A DNA stretch of 18,444 nucleotides, from NCBI GenBank assembly GCA_934427095.1, contig CAKRYM010000012.1, forward strand, positions 1-18,444, written 5' to 3'. This document shows, piece by piece, positions 1 to 7,028 of this stretch. The DNA is from an uncultured Bacillota bacterium. Its GTDB lineage: Bacteria > Bacillota > Dehalobacteriia > UBA4068. A model generated the notes under the pieces. The model was not told where the DNA came from. It searched no databases and was given only the letters and a program-made list of their open reading frames with translations. Numbering within the stretch: position 1 is the stretch's first letter; every line of letters begins with the position of its first letter. Position numbers and translations under genes: made by a program.

Positions 1-21
1 GAGGTAATTTCCGTGGAGCGA

Positions 22-48
22 GTTCGAGAAAAATTCGAGCGAAAGGAG
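22..48 (+). promoter_or_regulatory. rpsJ leader: small hairpin and ribosome binding site
   Basis: The 55 bases before rpsJ contain no coding tail or promoter that I recognise. The direct repeat TTCGAG occurs at 23-28 and 34-39. In RNA, GUUCGAG (22-28) can fold on UUCGAGC (34-40) around an AAAAA loop, using two G-U wobbles. The Shine-Dalgarno sequence AAAGGAG (42-48) follows directly, 7 nt before the ATG at 56. The operon promoter presumably lies upstream of the window. Confidence 0.4.
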
Positions 49-55
49 CAACACA

Positions 56-364
56 ATGGGTCAGCAGAAAATCAGAATCAGACTGAAGGCTTACGATCAT
101 CGGCTTTTGGACGCTTCGGCGGAGAAGATCGTTGAGACCGGCAAGCGCACGGGGGCGCAGGTAGCAGGGCCTATCCCGCTGCCTACGGAGAAAAATATTT
201 ACACTATCCTCCGTTCGCCCCATGTCAACAAAGACAGCCGTGAGCAATTCGAGATGAGAACTCACAAACGCCTCATCGACATCATTGAGCCTACTTCCAA
301 GACCATGGACGCGCTGATGCGGTTGGAATTGCCTGCCGGCGTGGACATTGAGATCAAACTGTAA
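56..364 (+). CDS. rpsJ: 30S ribosomal protein S10
   Basis: S10 is a 30S head protein and, in many bacteria, also the NusE antitermination factor that contacts NusB and NusG. The 102-residue product matches the usual family length. It shows the N-terminal IRIRLKAYDHRLLD block, the GPIPLPTEK loop (residues about 39-47), and the C-terminal stretch ending PAGVDIEIKL, all highly conserved. The ATG has a good AAAGGAG site 7 nt upstream. It opens the S10 operon here and is followed after 36 nt by rplC, the standard order. Nothing is unusual in the protein. Confidence 0.98.
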   Translation: MGQQKIRIRLKAYDHRLLDASAEKIVETGKRTGAQVAGPIPLPTEKNIYTILRSPHVNKDSREQFEMRTHKRLIDIIEPTSKTMDALMRLELPAGVDIEIKL

Positions 365-400
365 GGCGTTTGTTTTATACTAGAAAGCGAGGTGTACAAC

Positions 401-1030
401 ATGCCGAAAGCTATACTCGGCACGAAGCTGGGGATGACGCAGATCTTCAGCCCCGAAGGTAAGATCGTTCCGGTTACGGTCATTGAGGCCGGCCCCTGCA
501 ACGTTGCGCAGGTAAAGACCGAAGCTACCGACGGCTATAACGCCATTCAGCTCGGTTATGGCGCCATCAAGGCGGTAAACGTGAATAAGCCTTTGAAAGG
601 CCATTGTGAAAAAGCAGGCATTGATCCTGTTAAACATTTTCAGGAAGTCCGCACGAAGGACGTTGACGCTTACAAGCCCGGTGATGTGATCACCGTTGAA
701 GTTTTCTCCGCTGGGGAAAACGTTGACGTTTCCGGCGTCAGCAAAGGTAAGGGGTTTGCCGGCGGCATTAAACGCTGGAATCAGCGCCGCGGTCCTATGG
801 CCCATGGTTCCAAGAGCCATCGTCGTCCTGCCAGTGCCGGTGCAAAGGGCCCTGCCCGCGTGTTCAAGGGTAAGAAATCTCCCGGCCGTTTGGGCGGTGA
901 AAATTGCACCATTCAGAACCTGAAAATCGTAAGAGTAGATGCAGAACGGAATTTGATGCTGATTAAGGGCGCTGTCCCTGGGGCAAAGAAGAGCGTTCTG
1001 TTCATTAGAGAATCCCGCAAACAGGGTTAA
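401..1030 (+). CDS. rplC: 50S ribosomal protein L3
   Basis: L3 binds the 3' part of 23S rRNA and is one of the first proteins to assemble on the 50S subunit; its long loop reaches toward the peptidyl transferase centre. The 209-residue product begins MPKAILGTKLGMTQIF, the family signature. It carries the conserved extended loop with MAHGSKSHRRP (residues about 134-144) and VFKGKKSPGRLGGE. I place the start at the ATG at 401. An in-frame GTG lies at 392, but it falls inside the GAGGTG Shine-Dalgarno sequence (389-394), so it cannot be the start codon that this site serves. It lies 36 nt after rpsJ and 21 nt before rplD. Confidence 0.97.
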   Translation: MPKAILGTKLGMTQIFSPEGKIVPVTVIEAGPCNVAQVKTEATDGYNAIQLGYGAIKAVNVNKPLKGHCEKAGIDPVKHFQEVRTKDVDAYKPGDVITVEVFSAGENVDVSGVSKGKGFAGGIKRWNQRRGPMAHGSKSHRRPASAGAKGPARVFKGKKSPGRLGGENCTIQNLKIVRVDAERNLMLIKGAVPGAKKSVLFIRESRKQG

Positions 1031-1051
1031 CCGTAAGAAAGGAGGTCAGGC

Positions 1052-1672
1052 ATGACTACTATAGACGTATTAAATAGAGAAGGCGCCGCTGAAGGCCAGG
1101 TCGAACTAATTGATGAAATGTTCGCCGCTCAGATTAACGTCCCGCTGATGCACCAGGCCGTTAAGGTTTACCTGGCAAGCCAGCGCAGAGGCACCCACAG
1201 TGTCAAAACCAGAGCTGCTGTTTCCGGCGGCGGTAAAAAACCGTGGCGCCAGAAAGGTACCGGTCGCGCCAGCTTCGGTTCTTCCCGTAACCCGGTTTGG
1301 ACCGGCGGTGGTGTGGCATTTGGTCCTGTGGTACGCAGCCATAGCATTCAGATGCCCCGCAAAATGCGGAGAGCCGCTTTGTATTCTGCCTTGTCCAGCA
1401 AATTGGCTGATGGCAGCTTGATCATTCTGAAGGAATTGGATTTTGAAGCACCCAAGACCAAGGAATTTGCCCGTATTATGAAAAATGTGAACGCCCAGAG
1501 CGCTTTGGTAGTGATGGACGAAGATTGCGTTAACGCATATCTGGCTTGCCGCAACATCCCTGGGGTAAAACCCGTGTTGTTCGACAGCGTCAATACCTAC
1601 GATGTGCTGTATCATGATAAGCTCATCATGACTGAAGCCTCTCTGGCTAAATTTGAGGAGGTGTACGCATAA
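1052..1672 (+). CDS. rplD: 50S ribosomal protein L4
   Basis: L4 is an early 50S assembly protein whose extended loop lines the nascent-peptide exit tunnel. In enterobacteria it represses its own operon, but I see no comparable leader here. The product has 206 residues. The tunnel loop is clear, with GTHSVKTRAAVSGGGKKPWRQKGTGRAS (in two pieces: GTHSVKTRAAVSGGG then KKPWRQKGTGRAS, residues about 47-75), followed by RSGGVAFGP-like sequence (WTGGGVAFGP). AAAGGAGG at 1038-1045 serves the ATG. The TAA stop shares its last A with the ATG of rplW, so the two are probably translationally coupled. The rplW ribosome binding site (GAGGAGGTG) lies inside the last codons of rplD. Confidence 0.97.
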   Translation: MTTIDVLNREGAAEGQVELIDEMFAAQINVPLMHQAVKVYLASQRRGTHSVKTRAAVSGGGKKPWRQKGTGRASFGSSRNPVWTGGGVAFGPVVRSHSIQMPRKMRRAALYSALSSKLADGSLIILKELDFEAPKTKEFARIMKNVNAQSALVVMDEDCVNAYLACRNIPGVKPVLFDSVNTYDVLYHDKLIMTEASLAKFEEVYA

Positions 1673-1959
1673 TGCGCGATCCGCATACCGTCCTGATCAA
1701 GCCGATGGTTTCTGAGAAAGCCCTGGCTCTCATGGAAGATAATAAGTATTCCTTCCTCGTTGACAAGACTGCCAACAAGATCGAGATCAAATACGCAGTG
1801 GAAACTCTGTTCAACGTGCATGTGGTTTCTGTCCACACGAAGAACTGCTTGGGTAAGATGCGCCGCATGGGCCGCTTCATGGGTAAGCGTCCTGATACCA
1901 AGCGCGCTATCGTCAAGCTGGCTGCTGGGGATAAGATCGAGATCTTCTCCAACTTATAA
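1672..1959 (+). CDS. rplW: 50S ribosomal protein L23
   Basis: L23 sits at the exit of the 50S peptide tunnel and is the docking site for trigger factor and signal recognition particle. The 95-residue product has the typical opening (DPHTVLIKPMVSEKALALME), the NKIEIKYAVETLFNVHVVSVHT core and the GRRPDTKRAIVKLA-like C-terminal strand (here KRPDTKRAIVKLAAGDKIEIF). It overlaps rplD by one base (TAATG). The gap to rplB is 27 nt. Length and sequence are ordinary for Bacillota. Confidence 0.97.
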   Translation: MRDPHTVLIKPMVSEKALALMEDNKYSFLVDKTANKIEIKYAVETLFNVHVVSVHTKNCLGKMRRMGRFMGKRPDTKRAIVKLAAGDKIEIFSNL

Positions 1960-1986
1960 TAAGCCCGGGCAAAGGAGAATTAAACA

Positions 1987-2817
1987 ATGGGTATTAAAAA
2001 ATATAAACCTACTTCTCCCGGTCGTCGCGACATGACGGTTTCCACTTTTGAGGAAATCACCACTTCCGTCCCGGAGAAGTCCTTGCTCCAGCCTTTGAAA
2101 TCCAGAGGCGGACGTAATCATGAAGGTCATCTCACCACTCGTCATCAGGGCGGTGGTCATAAGAGAATGTACCGCGTTATCGACTTTAAACGCAATAAAG
2201 ACAATATCCCGGCTAAGGTCGCTAGCATCGAATACGACCCCAACCGTACTGCCAATATCGCTTTGCTGAATTATGCTGACGGTGAAAAACGTTACATTCT
2301 GGCTCCCTTGGGCCTGAAGCTGGGCGATGTGATCTATTCCGGGGAAAACGTTGACATCATCCCCGGCAACTGCTTGCCCCTGGCCAACATCCCTGTTGGT
2401 ACCGTGGTGCACAATGTTGAGCTGACTCCTGGTCTGGGCGGCAAAATGGCCCGTAGCGCCGGCGCTTCTGTTCAGCTCATGGCCAAAGAAGGGAAATACG
2501 CCACCTTGCGTATGCCTTCCGGCGAAATGCGTATGGTTCTGGCCGGTTGCCGTGCTACCGTTGGTCAGGTAGGCAACATTGACCAGGAAAACATCAATAT
2601 CGGTAAGGCTGGTCGTAGCCGTTGGATGGGCATCCGTCCCGCTAACCGCGGCGTTGTCATGAATCCTTGCGATCACCCGCATGGCGGCGGCGAAGGCCGT
2701 TCTCCGGTGGGCCGCAACCCGGTCACTCCTTGGGGCAAACCTGCTCTGGGCGCCAAGACCCGCAACCGCAAGAAATCCAGCAACCGCCTGATTATCAAGC
2801 GGCGTAATAGCAAATAA
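1987..2817 (+). CDS. rplB: 50S ribosomal protein L2
   Basis: L2 is among the most conserved ribosomal proteins. It is needed for joining of the subunits and for peptidyl transferase activity, and it binds 23S rRNA domain IV. The product has 276 residues, the family norm. Recognisable parts are the N-terminal basic segment (GIKKYKPTSPGRRDMTV), the GGGHKRMYRVIDFKR block (residues about 56-70), and the C-terminal MNPCDHPHGGGEGRSPVGR block (from residue about 225) with the conserved histidines, followed by a basic tail ending KRRNSK. CAAAGGAGAA upstream (1970-1979) gives a good ribosome binding site. Confidence 0.98.
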   Translation: MGIKKYKPTSPGRRDMTVSTFEEITTSVPEKSLLQPLKSRGGRNHEGHLTTRHQGGGHKRMYRVIDFKRNKDNIPAKVASIEYDPNRTANIALLNYADGEKRYILAPLGLKLGDVIYSGENVDIIPGNCLPLANIPVGTVVHNVELTPGLGGKMARSAGASVQLMAKEGKYATLRMPSGEMRMVLAGCRATVGQVGNIDQENINIGKAGRSRWMGIRPANRGVVMNPCDHPHGGGEGRSPVGRNPVTPWGKPALGAKTRNRKKSSNRLIIKRRNSK

Positions 2818-2836
2818 GGGAAGGGAGGACAGATAA

Positions 2837-3121
2837 ATGAGCAGATCGATCAAAAAAGGTCCGTATGTTGAAGAAAGGCTGATGAAACGTATCGAGGCTC
2901 TTAACGAAGCCGGCGATAAAAAGGTTCTGAAGACCTGGTCTCGTTCCTCTACCATCTTCCCGCAGTTCGTTGGTCACACCATCGCTGTGCATGACGGCAA
3001 GAAACACGTCCCCGTATATATTACCGAAGATATGGTTGGTCATAAACTGGGAGAATTCGCTCCCACGCGCTACTTCCGCGGCCATGCCGGTAAAGCCGAG
3101 CGTTCCTCGTCGCTGAAGTAG
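2837..3121 (+). CDS. rpsS: 30S ribosomal protein S19
   Basis: S19 is in the 30S head, pairs with S13 and contacts A-site tRNA and bridge B1. The 94-residue product starts MSRSIKKGPYVEERLMKRI and contains the conserved KTWSRSSTIFPQFVGHTIAVHDGKKHVPVYI core (from residue about 34), then LGEFAPTRYFRGH near the C-terminus. The ribosome binding site is AGGGAGGA (2822-2828). Order rplB-rpsS-rplV is universal for this operon. Nothing is missing or added. Confidence 0.98.
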   Translation: MSRSIKKGPYVEERLMKRIEALNEAGDKKVLKTWSRSSTIFPQFVGHTIAVHDGKKHVPVYITEDMVGHKLGEFAPTRYFRGHAGKAERSSSLK

Positions 3122-3137
3122 AAAGGAGGAAGAAGAG

Positions 3138-3479
3138 TTGGAAGTTAAAGCTACCGCAAAATATCTCCGCATTTCTCCCCGCAAAGCCCGCTTGGTCATT
3201 GACTTGATTCGTGGCAAGAGCGCAAAGGAAGCGGAAGCCATCTTGAAATTTACGCCCAATAAGGGTGCAGAGCTGGCAGCAAAGGTTCTCCATTCTGCCA
3301 TCGCCAATGCAGAGAACAACCTGTCTCTGGATAAAAGCGATCTCATCGTCACCAAGGCATACGTCGATGAAGGCCCCAGCCTCCGTCGCTATAAACCCCG
3401 TGCACAGGGCCGCGCTGATAGAATGGTTCACAGAATGAGCCACATCACTATCGCGGTGGGCACCAGAGAGGAGGAGTAA
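3138..3479 (+). CDS. rplV: 50S ribosomal protein L22 (TTG start)
   Basis: L22 binds all domains of 23S rRNA, and its beta-hairpin forms part of the exit-tunnel constriction where macrolides bind. The 113-residue product shows the diagnostic KYLRISPRKARLVIDLIRGK N-terminus, the AENN segment, and the hairpin region with GPSLRRYKPRAQGRA (residues about 79-93) followed by RMVHRMSHITI. The start is a TTG at 3138, placed 7 nt after an optimal AAAGGAGGA (3122-3130). No in-frame ATG precedes the conserved N-terminus, so the non-AUG start is well supported. The stop lies one base before rpsC, whose ribosome binding site is in the last rplV codons (GAGGAGGAG). Confidence 0.96.
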   Translation: MEVKATAKYLRISPRKARLVIDLIRGKSAKEAEAILKFTPNKGAELAAKVLHSAIANAENNLSLDKSDLIVTKAYVDEGPSLRRYKPRAQGRADRMVHRMSHITIAVGTREEE

Positions 3480-3480
3480 G

Positions 3481-4155
3481 ATGGGTCAGAAGGTCAACCC
3501 TAAGGGGTTCCGCGTCGGCGTAATCAAAGATTGGGACGCCCGCTGGTACGCCAACAAAAAGGATTTTAAACATTTCCTTTATGAAGACTACAAACTGCGT
3601 CGCTTCATGAAAGAGAAGCTTTACGCTGCCGGCGTTTCCAGAATTGATATTGAACGCACCGGCGGTCGCATCAGAGTGAATGTCTTTACCGCTAAACCCG
3701 GTATCGTCATTGGTAGAGGCGGCCAGGAAGTGGAAGTTCTCCGCAAAGAGCTGGAAAATATGACCGGCAAAAAGGTCTCCGTGAACATCACTGAGGTCAA
3801 ACGTCCTGAGTTGGACGCCCAGTTGGTCGCTGAAAGCGTTGCTTCTTCTCTGGAAAGACGTATCGCTTTCCGTCGTGCCATGAAACAAACCGTTACCCGC
3901 ACCAGACGGATGGGCGGCGAGGGTATCAAAATCATGTGCTCCGGCCGTTTGGCTGGCGCTGAAATCGCCCGTACCGAGTGGTATGCTGAGGGCAAAGTAC
4001 CCCTGCACACCCTGCGCGCCGACATCGATTATGGTTTTGCTGAAGCCAATACCGCTTATGGCAAAATCGGCGTGAAAGTCTGGATCTACAAGGGCGAAGT
4101 TCTTCCCCGTAAAGTAGAAAAAATCAAAGAAGTAGCAGTGGAGGAGGGCGAATAA
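3481..4155 (+). CDS. rpsC: 30S ribosomal protein S3
   Basis: S3 lines the mRNA entry channel of the 30S subunit together with S4 and S5 and contributes to mRNA helicase activity. The 224-residue product starts MGQKVNPKGFRVGVIKDWDA. It has a type II KH domain with the GIVIGRGGQEVEVLR motif (residues about 77-91) and the C-terminal MRMGGEGIKI-like segment (RRMGGEGIKIMCSGRLAGAEIAR). The acidic tail (EVAVEEGE) is short. Its stop codon directly abuts the ATG of rplP, consistent with coupled translation. Confidence 0.98.
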   Translation: MGQKVNPKGFRVGVIKDWDARWYANKKDFKHFLYEDYKLRRFMKEKLYAAGVSRIDIERTGGRIRVNVFTAKPGIVIGRGGQEVEVLRKELENMTGKKVSVNITEVKRPELDAQLVAESVASSLERRIAFRRAMKQTVTRTRRMGGEGIKIMCSGRLAGAEIARTEWYAEGKVPLHTLRADIDYGFAEANTAYGKIGVKVWIYKGEVLPRKVEKIKEVAVEEGE

Positions 4156-4581
4156 ATGTTACTGCCTAAGCGTGTTAAATATCGCCGCCAACACCGCGGC
4201 ACCATGAAGGGCGCTGCACATAAGGGCAATTTCGTCGCCTATGGCGAATACGGCCTGCAGGCTTTGGAATGCGGTTGGATCACCAGCCGGCAGATCGAAG
4301 CAGCTCGTATTGCAATGACCCGTTATATCAAACGTGGTGGTAAGGTCTGGATTAAGATCTTCCCCCACAAACCCGTAACCGAGAAACCCGCTGAAACCCG
4401 TATGGGTTCTGGTAAAGGTTCTCCCGAATACTGGGTAGCAGTGGTTAAACCCGGTAAGGTGATGTTCGAAATCGCCGGTATCCCGGAAGAAGTCGCCAGA
4501 GAAGCTATGCGTCTTGCTCAGCATAAACTGCCCATCAAGACCAAGTTTGTAAAACGTGAAGAAACGGCAGGTGAAAATTAA
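4156..4581 (+). CDS. rplP: 50S ribosomal protein L16
   Basis: L16 organises the A-site region of the 50S subunit near the peptidyl transferase centre and is a late-assembling protein. The 141-residue product begins MLLPKRVKYRRQHRG and contains the conserved RGGKVWIKIFPHKPVTEKPAETRMGSGKG segment (split: RGGKVWIKIFPHKP, residues about 59-72; TEKPAETRMGSGKG, about 74-87). GGAGGAGGG inside the end of rpsC serves as its ribosome binding site. Its TAA overlaps the ATG of rpmC by one base. Confidence 0.98.
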   Translation: MLLPKRVKYRRQHRGTMKGAAHKGNFVAYGEYGLQALECGWITSRQIEAARIAMTRYIKRGGKVWIKIFPHKPVTEKPAETRMGSGKGSPEYWVAVVKPGKVMFEIAGIPEEVAREAMRLAQHKLPIKTKFVKREETAGEN

Positions 4582-4784
4582 TGAAGGCACAAGAACTCCG
4601 TGATCTCACCTACGAAGAATTGATGAAGAAGGAAAGCGATCTTCAAGCGGAACTGTTCAATTTGCGCTTTCAATTAGCCACCGGCCAGTTGGACAATACC
4701 GCAAGCATCAAGAACTGCAAAAAGGATATGGCCAGAGTTAAGACCATTATCCGCCAGAAGGAAATGGAAAAGGCGCAGGCCTAA
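4581..4784 (+). CDS. rpmC: 50S ribosomal protein L29
   Basis: L29 lies beside L23 at the peptide-tunnel exit. The 67-residue product is predicted to be largely two antiparallel helices, with the family pattern LRDLTYEELMKKESDLQAELFNLRFQLATGQL at residues 6-37 (LRDLTYEELMKK, then ELFNLRFQLATGQL) and the second helix with ARVKTIIRQKE. Its ATG overlaps the rplP stop (TAATG) and AGGTGA just upstream is the likely ribosome binding site. rpsQ follows after 15 nt. Confidence 0.97.
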   Translation: MKAQELRDLTYEELMKKESDLQAELFNLRFQLATGQLDNTASIKNCKKDMARVKTIIRQKEMEKAQA

Positions 4785-4799
4785 GGAGGTACACTAATA

Positions 4800-5060
4800 A
4801 TGGAGAGAAAATCCAGAAAAACTCGCATCGGCATTGTGGCCAGCGACAAAATGGATAAAACCGTTGTGGTGGAGGTCGAAAGCCGTACTCGCCATTCCCT
4901 TTATGGCAAGATCACCACAAGTCACAAAAAATATAAGGCCCATGATGAAAACAATGAGGCCCGCATCGGCGATAAAGTCTTGATTATGGAATGCCGCCCG
5001 ATGTCCAGAGAGAAGAGATGGCGTGTTGTGGAAATCCTGCAGAAGGCGCCCATCGTCTGA
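4800..5060 (+). CDS. rpsQ: 30S ribosomal protein S17
   Basis: S17 is a primary 16S rRNA-binding protein of the 30S body with an OB fold. The 86-residue product has the typical RKTRIGIVASDKMDKTVVVEVE opening (residues 6-27) and the HPLYGK-like and KKYKAHDENNEARIGDKVLIMECRP-like strands (HSLYGKITT; KAHDENNEARIGD), ending in SREKRWRVVEIL. The ribosome binding site is AAGGAGGT at 4783-4790, which begins on the rpmC stop codon. The 43-nt gap to rplN is A/T-rich with no structure that I can see. Confidence 0.97.
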   Translation: MERKSRKTRIGIVASDKMDKTVVVEVESRTRHSLYGKITTSHKKYKAHDENNEARIGDKVLIMECRPMSREKRWRVVEILQKAPIV

Positions 5061-5103
5061 TCGAAAAACCAATAAATAAAATTCTAGGAAGGGGGCGGCT
5101 TTC

Positions 5104-5472
5104 ATGATTCAAGCCGAAACCAGACTTAAGGTTGGGGACAATACCGGCGCAAAAGAATTGCTTTGCATTAAGGTCCTGGGTGGTTCCCGCCGTAAATACG
5201 CCACGGTCGGCGATGTTATCGTCTGCGCCGTGAAAGAAGCAACTCCTGGTGGTGTCGTGAAAAAAGGCGACGTGGTCAAGGCTGTCGTCGTACGTACCGC
5301 AAAGGAAATCCGTCGTCCTGACGGTTCTTATATCCGCTTCGATGAGAACTCCGCTGTGATCATCAATGATCAGAACCAGCCCCGCGGCACCCGTATCTTT
5401 GGCCCGGTGGCCCGTGAACTGAGAGAAAAGGACTTCATGAAAATCGTTTCTCTCGCTCCGGAAGTGCTGTAG
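5104..5472 (+). CDS. rplN: 50S ribosomal protein L14
   Basis: L14 forms intersubunit bridges B5 and B8 with 16S rRNA and is a binding site for the silencing factor RsfS in many bacteria. The product is exactly 122 residues, the near-invariant family length. It opens MIQAETRLKVGDNTGAKELLCIKVLGG and contains RYDENSAVIIN-like sequence (RFDENSAVIINDQNQPRGTRIFGPVARELR, seen in pieces from residue about 79). GGAAGGGGG at 5089-5097 is the ribosome binding site. rplX follows after 11 nt. Confidence 0.98.
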   Translation: MIQAETRLKVGDNTGAKELLCIKVLGGSRRKYATVGDVIVCAVKEATPGGVVKKGDVVKAVVVRTAKEIRRPDGSYIRFDENSAVIINDQNQPRGTRIFGPVARELREKDFMKIVSLAPEVL

Positions 5473-5483
5473 GAGGGAAGAAA

Positions 5484-5819
5484 ATGGCAGTAGAGAAGAA
5501 AAAAATCCACGTCAAGAAGGACGACAATGTGGTGGTCATCACCGGTAAAGACGCTGGTAAACAGGGTAAAATCATTGACGTTGATCTGAAAAAAGGCCGC
5601 GTCTATGTGGATAAGCTCAACATCGTCAGCCGGCATACTAAACCCACCCCCGGCGCCCCTCAGGGCGGTATCGTGAAAAAGGAAGCTTCTATGGACGCTT
5701 CCAATGTGATGCTCTGGTGCAGCAAATGCGGCAAGGGCGTCCGCATCAAGAAGCAGGTCAACCCCGATGGTAGTAAGGTCCGCGTTTGCGCGATCTGCGG
5801 AACCAGCTTCGATAAATAA
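5484..5819 (+). CDS. rplX: 50S ribosomal protein L24 with a four-cysteine C-terminus
   Basis: L24 is one of two initiators of 50S assembly. Its KOW-type N-terminal half (residues about 8-45, with KKDDNVVVITGKDAGKQGKI) binds the 5' part of 23S rRNA. The 111-residue product has the family's conserved middle (NIVSRHTKPTPGAPQGGIVKKE) and a C-terminal pair of CxxC motifs (C79, C82, C102, C105). That arrangement looks like a zinc-ribbon knuckle and is common in L24. AGGAGGGAAG at 5471-5480 overlaps the rplN stop and serves as ribosome binding site. Confidence 0.98.
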   Translation: MAVEKKKIHVKKDDNVVVITGKDAGKQGKIIDVDLKKGRVYVDKLNIVSRHTKPTPGAPQGGIVKKEASMDASNVMLWCSKCGKGVRIKKQVNPDGSKVRVCAICGTSFDK

Positions 5820-5843
5820 CCGAGGGAAAGGAGGAGAAACTTT

Positions 5844-6386
5844 ATGGCAAGGCTTCAAGAGCGTTACGACGCTGAAATTCGCGGCCAGCTGCAGGAAAAG
5901 TTCCAGTACAAGAACGTTATGCAGATCCCGCGTCTGAAAAAAGTCGTTATCAATATCGGCTTAGGCGAAGCCATCCAGAACCCCAAGGCTTTGGATGCCG
6001 CTGTTGCTGATCTGACCGCAATCTCCGGTCAGAAACCCATCATTACGAAAGCCAAAAAGTCTATCGCTGCCTTCAAGCTCCGCCAGGGCATGAGCATTGG
6101 CTGCAAAGTAACCCTGCGCGGTGAACGGATGTATGAATTCGTTGATAAGCTGATTTCGGCTGCTATCCCTCGTGTTAGAGACTTTAAGGGCGTTTCCACT
6201 AAGGCCTTCGACGGCCGCGGCAATTATACGCTGGGCCTGAAAGAACAGCTCATCTTCCCGGAGATTGAGTATGACAAGGTCGATCGGGTACGCGGGATGG
6301 AAGTGGCTTTTGTTACCTCCGCTACGACTGATGAAGAATGCAAAGAATTGTTGCGGTTGATGGGCATGCCCTTCGCCGATAAGTAA
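5844..6386 (+). CDS. rplE: 50S ribosomal protein L5
   Basis: L5 holds 5S rRNA in the central protuberance with L18 and contacts P-site tRNA. The product has 180 residues, normal for the family. Conserved parts are QIPRLKKVVINIGLGEA (residues about 28-44), the GQKPIITKAKKSIAAFKLRQGMSIG block, RVRDFKGVSTKAFDGRGNY, and the FPEIEYDKVDRVRGMEV stretch. AAAGGAGGAG at 5827-5836 precedes the ATG. The product would partner with L18 (rplR), encoded about 1.3 kb downstream. Confidence 0.98.
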   Translation: MARLQERYDAEIRGQLQEKFQYKNVMQIPRLKKVVINIGLGEAIQNPKALDAAVADLTAISGQKPIITKAKKSIAAFKLRQGMSIGCKVTLRGERMYEFVDKLISAAIPRVRDFKGVSTKAFDGRGNYTLGLKEQLIFPEIEYDKVDRVRGMEVAFVTSATTDEECKELLRLMGMPFADK

Positions 6387-6403
6387 GAAGAGGAGGAAAT
6401 CAA

Positions 6404-6589
6404 GTGGCTAAGACTTCTATGCTTGTCAAACAACAGAGGACGCCAAAATATGCCGTGCGCGGTTACAATCGTTGCAGCATCTGCGGCCGTCCCCATGCCT
6501 ATATGCGTAAGTTCGGCATTTGCCGTATTTGCTTCCGCAACCTGGCCTACAAAGGAGAAATCCCCGGCGTGACCAAGTCTAGCTGGTAA
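6404..6589 (+). CDS. rpsN: 30S ribosomal protein S14, zinc-binding type Z (GTG start)
   Basis: S14 is a late-assembling protein of the 30S head. This is the short 61-residue zinc form (often called rpsZ or rpsN1). It has two CxxC pairs, C24/C27 and C40/C43, in RCSICGRPHAYMRKFGICRICF (pieces RCSICGRPH and GICRICFR), and it ends in the family-typical GVTKSSW. The start is GTG at 6404, 7 nt after AGGAGG (6391-6396). The zinc form in this operon is typical of Bacillota; a zinc-free paralogue, if any, would lie elsewhere. Confidence 0.97.
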   Translation: MAKTSMLVKQQRTPKYAVRGYNRCSICGRPHAYMRKFGICRICFRNLAYKGEIPGVTKSSW

Positions 6590-6614
6590 ACCGGGATCAA
6601 GGAGGTTTAAACAA

Positions 6615-7010
6615 ATGGTAGTAACCGATCCTATCGCCGATTTCCTCACCAGAATTCGCAACGCCAACATGGTCTACATGGATAAGGTCGAAATCCCGGC
6701 TTCCAAAACGAAAACCGGTCTTGCAAACATTCTGAAGGACGAAGGCTATATCAAGGATGTGGAATATGTCGAAGACGGTAAACAGGGCATTCTGCGCCTG
6801 TATCTGAAATATGCGGGCAAAGAACGGGTCATCAGCGGTTTGAAGCGCATTTCCCGCCCCGGCCTGCGTGTTTACGCCAGAAAAGACGAACTGCCGAAGG
6901 TCTTAGGCGGCCTGGGCATCGCTATCGTCTCCACGTCTTCCGGTCTGATGACCGACAAAAATGCACGTAAACAGGGACTGGGCGGAGAAGTTCTCTGCTA
7001 CGTCTGGTAA
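6615..7010 (+). CDS. rpsH: 30S ribosomal protein S8
   Basis: S8 binds helix 21 of 16S rRNA and nucleates assembly of the central domain. In Escherichia coli it also represses the spc operon by binding near rplE. The 131-residue product has the conserved DPIADFLTRIRNAN N-terminus (residues 5-18) and the C-terminal signature STSSGLMTDKNARKQGLGGEVLCYVW (pieces STSSGLMTDKNARK and GGEVLCYVW). AAGGAGGT at 6600-6607 is the ribosome binding site. rplF follows after 18 nt. Confidence 0.98.
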   Translation: MVVTDPIADFLTRIRNANMVYMDKVEIPASKTKTGLANILKDEGYIKDVEYVEDGKQGILRLYLKYAGKERVISGLKRISRPGLRVYARKDELPKVLGGLGIAIVSTSSGLMTDKNARKQGLGGEVLCYVW

Positions 7011-7028
7011 GCGCAGGGAGGTGCAATT

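Noticed and set aside
376..381. TATACT before rplC as a possible internal promoter
   Set aside because: The nearest -35-like sequence (TTGAGA, 348-353) is 22 nt away, too far, and no extended -10 TG is correctly placed.
392..394. GTG at 392 as the start of rplC
   Set aside because: It falls within the Shine-Dalgarno sequence GAGGTG; the ATG at 401 gives the conserved MPKAILG N-terminus.
1954..2955. 333-codon minus-strand open frame opposite rplB
   Set aside because: Shadow of L2 codon bias; no family resemblance and no minus-strand promoter or ribosome binding site noticed.
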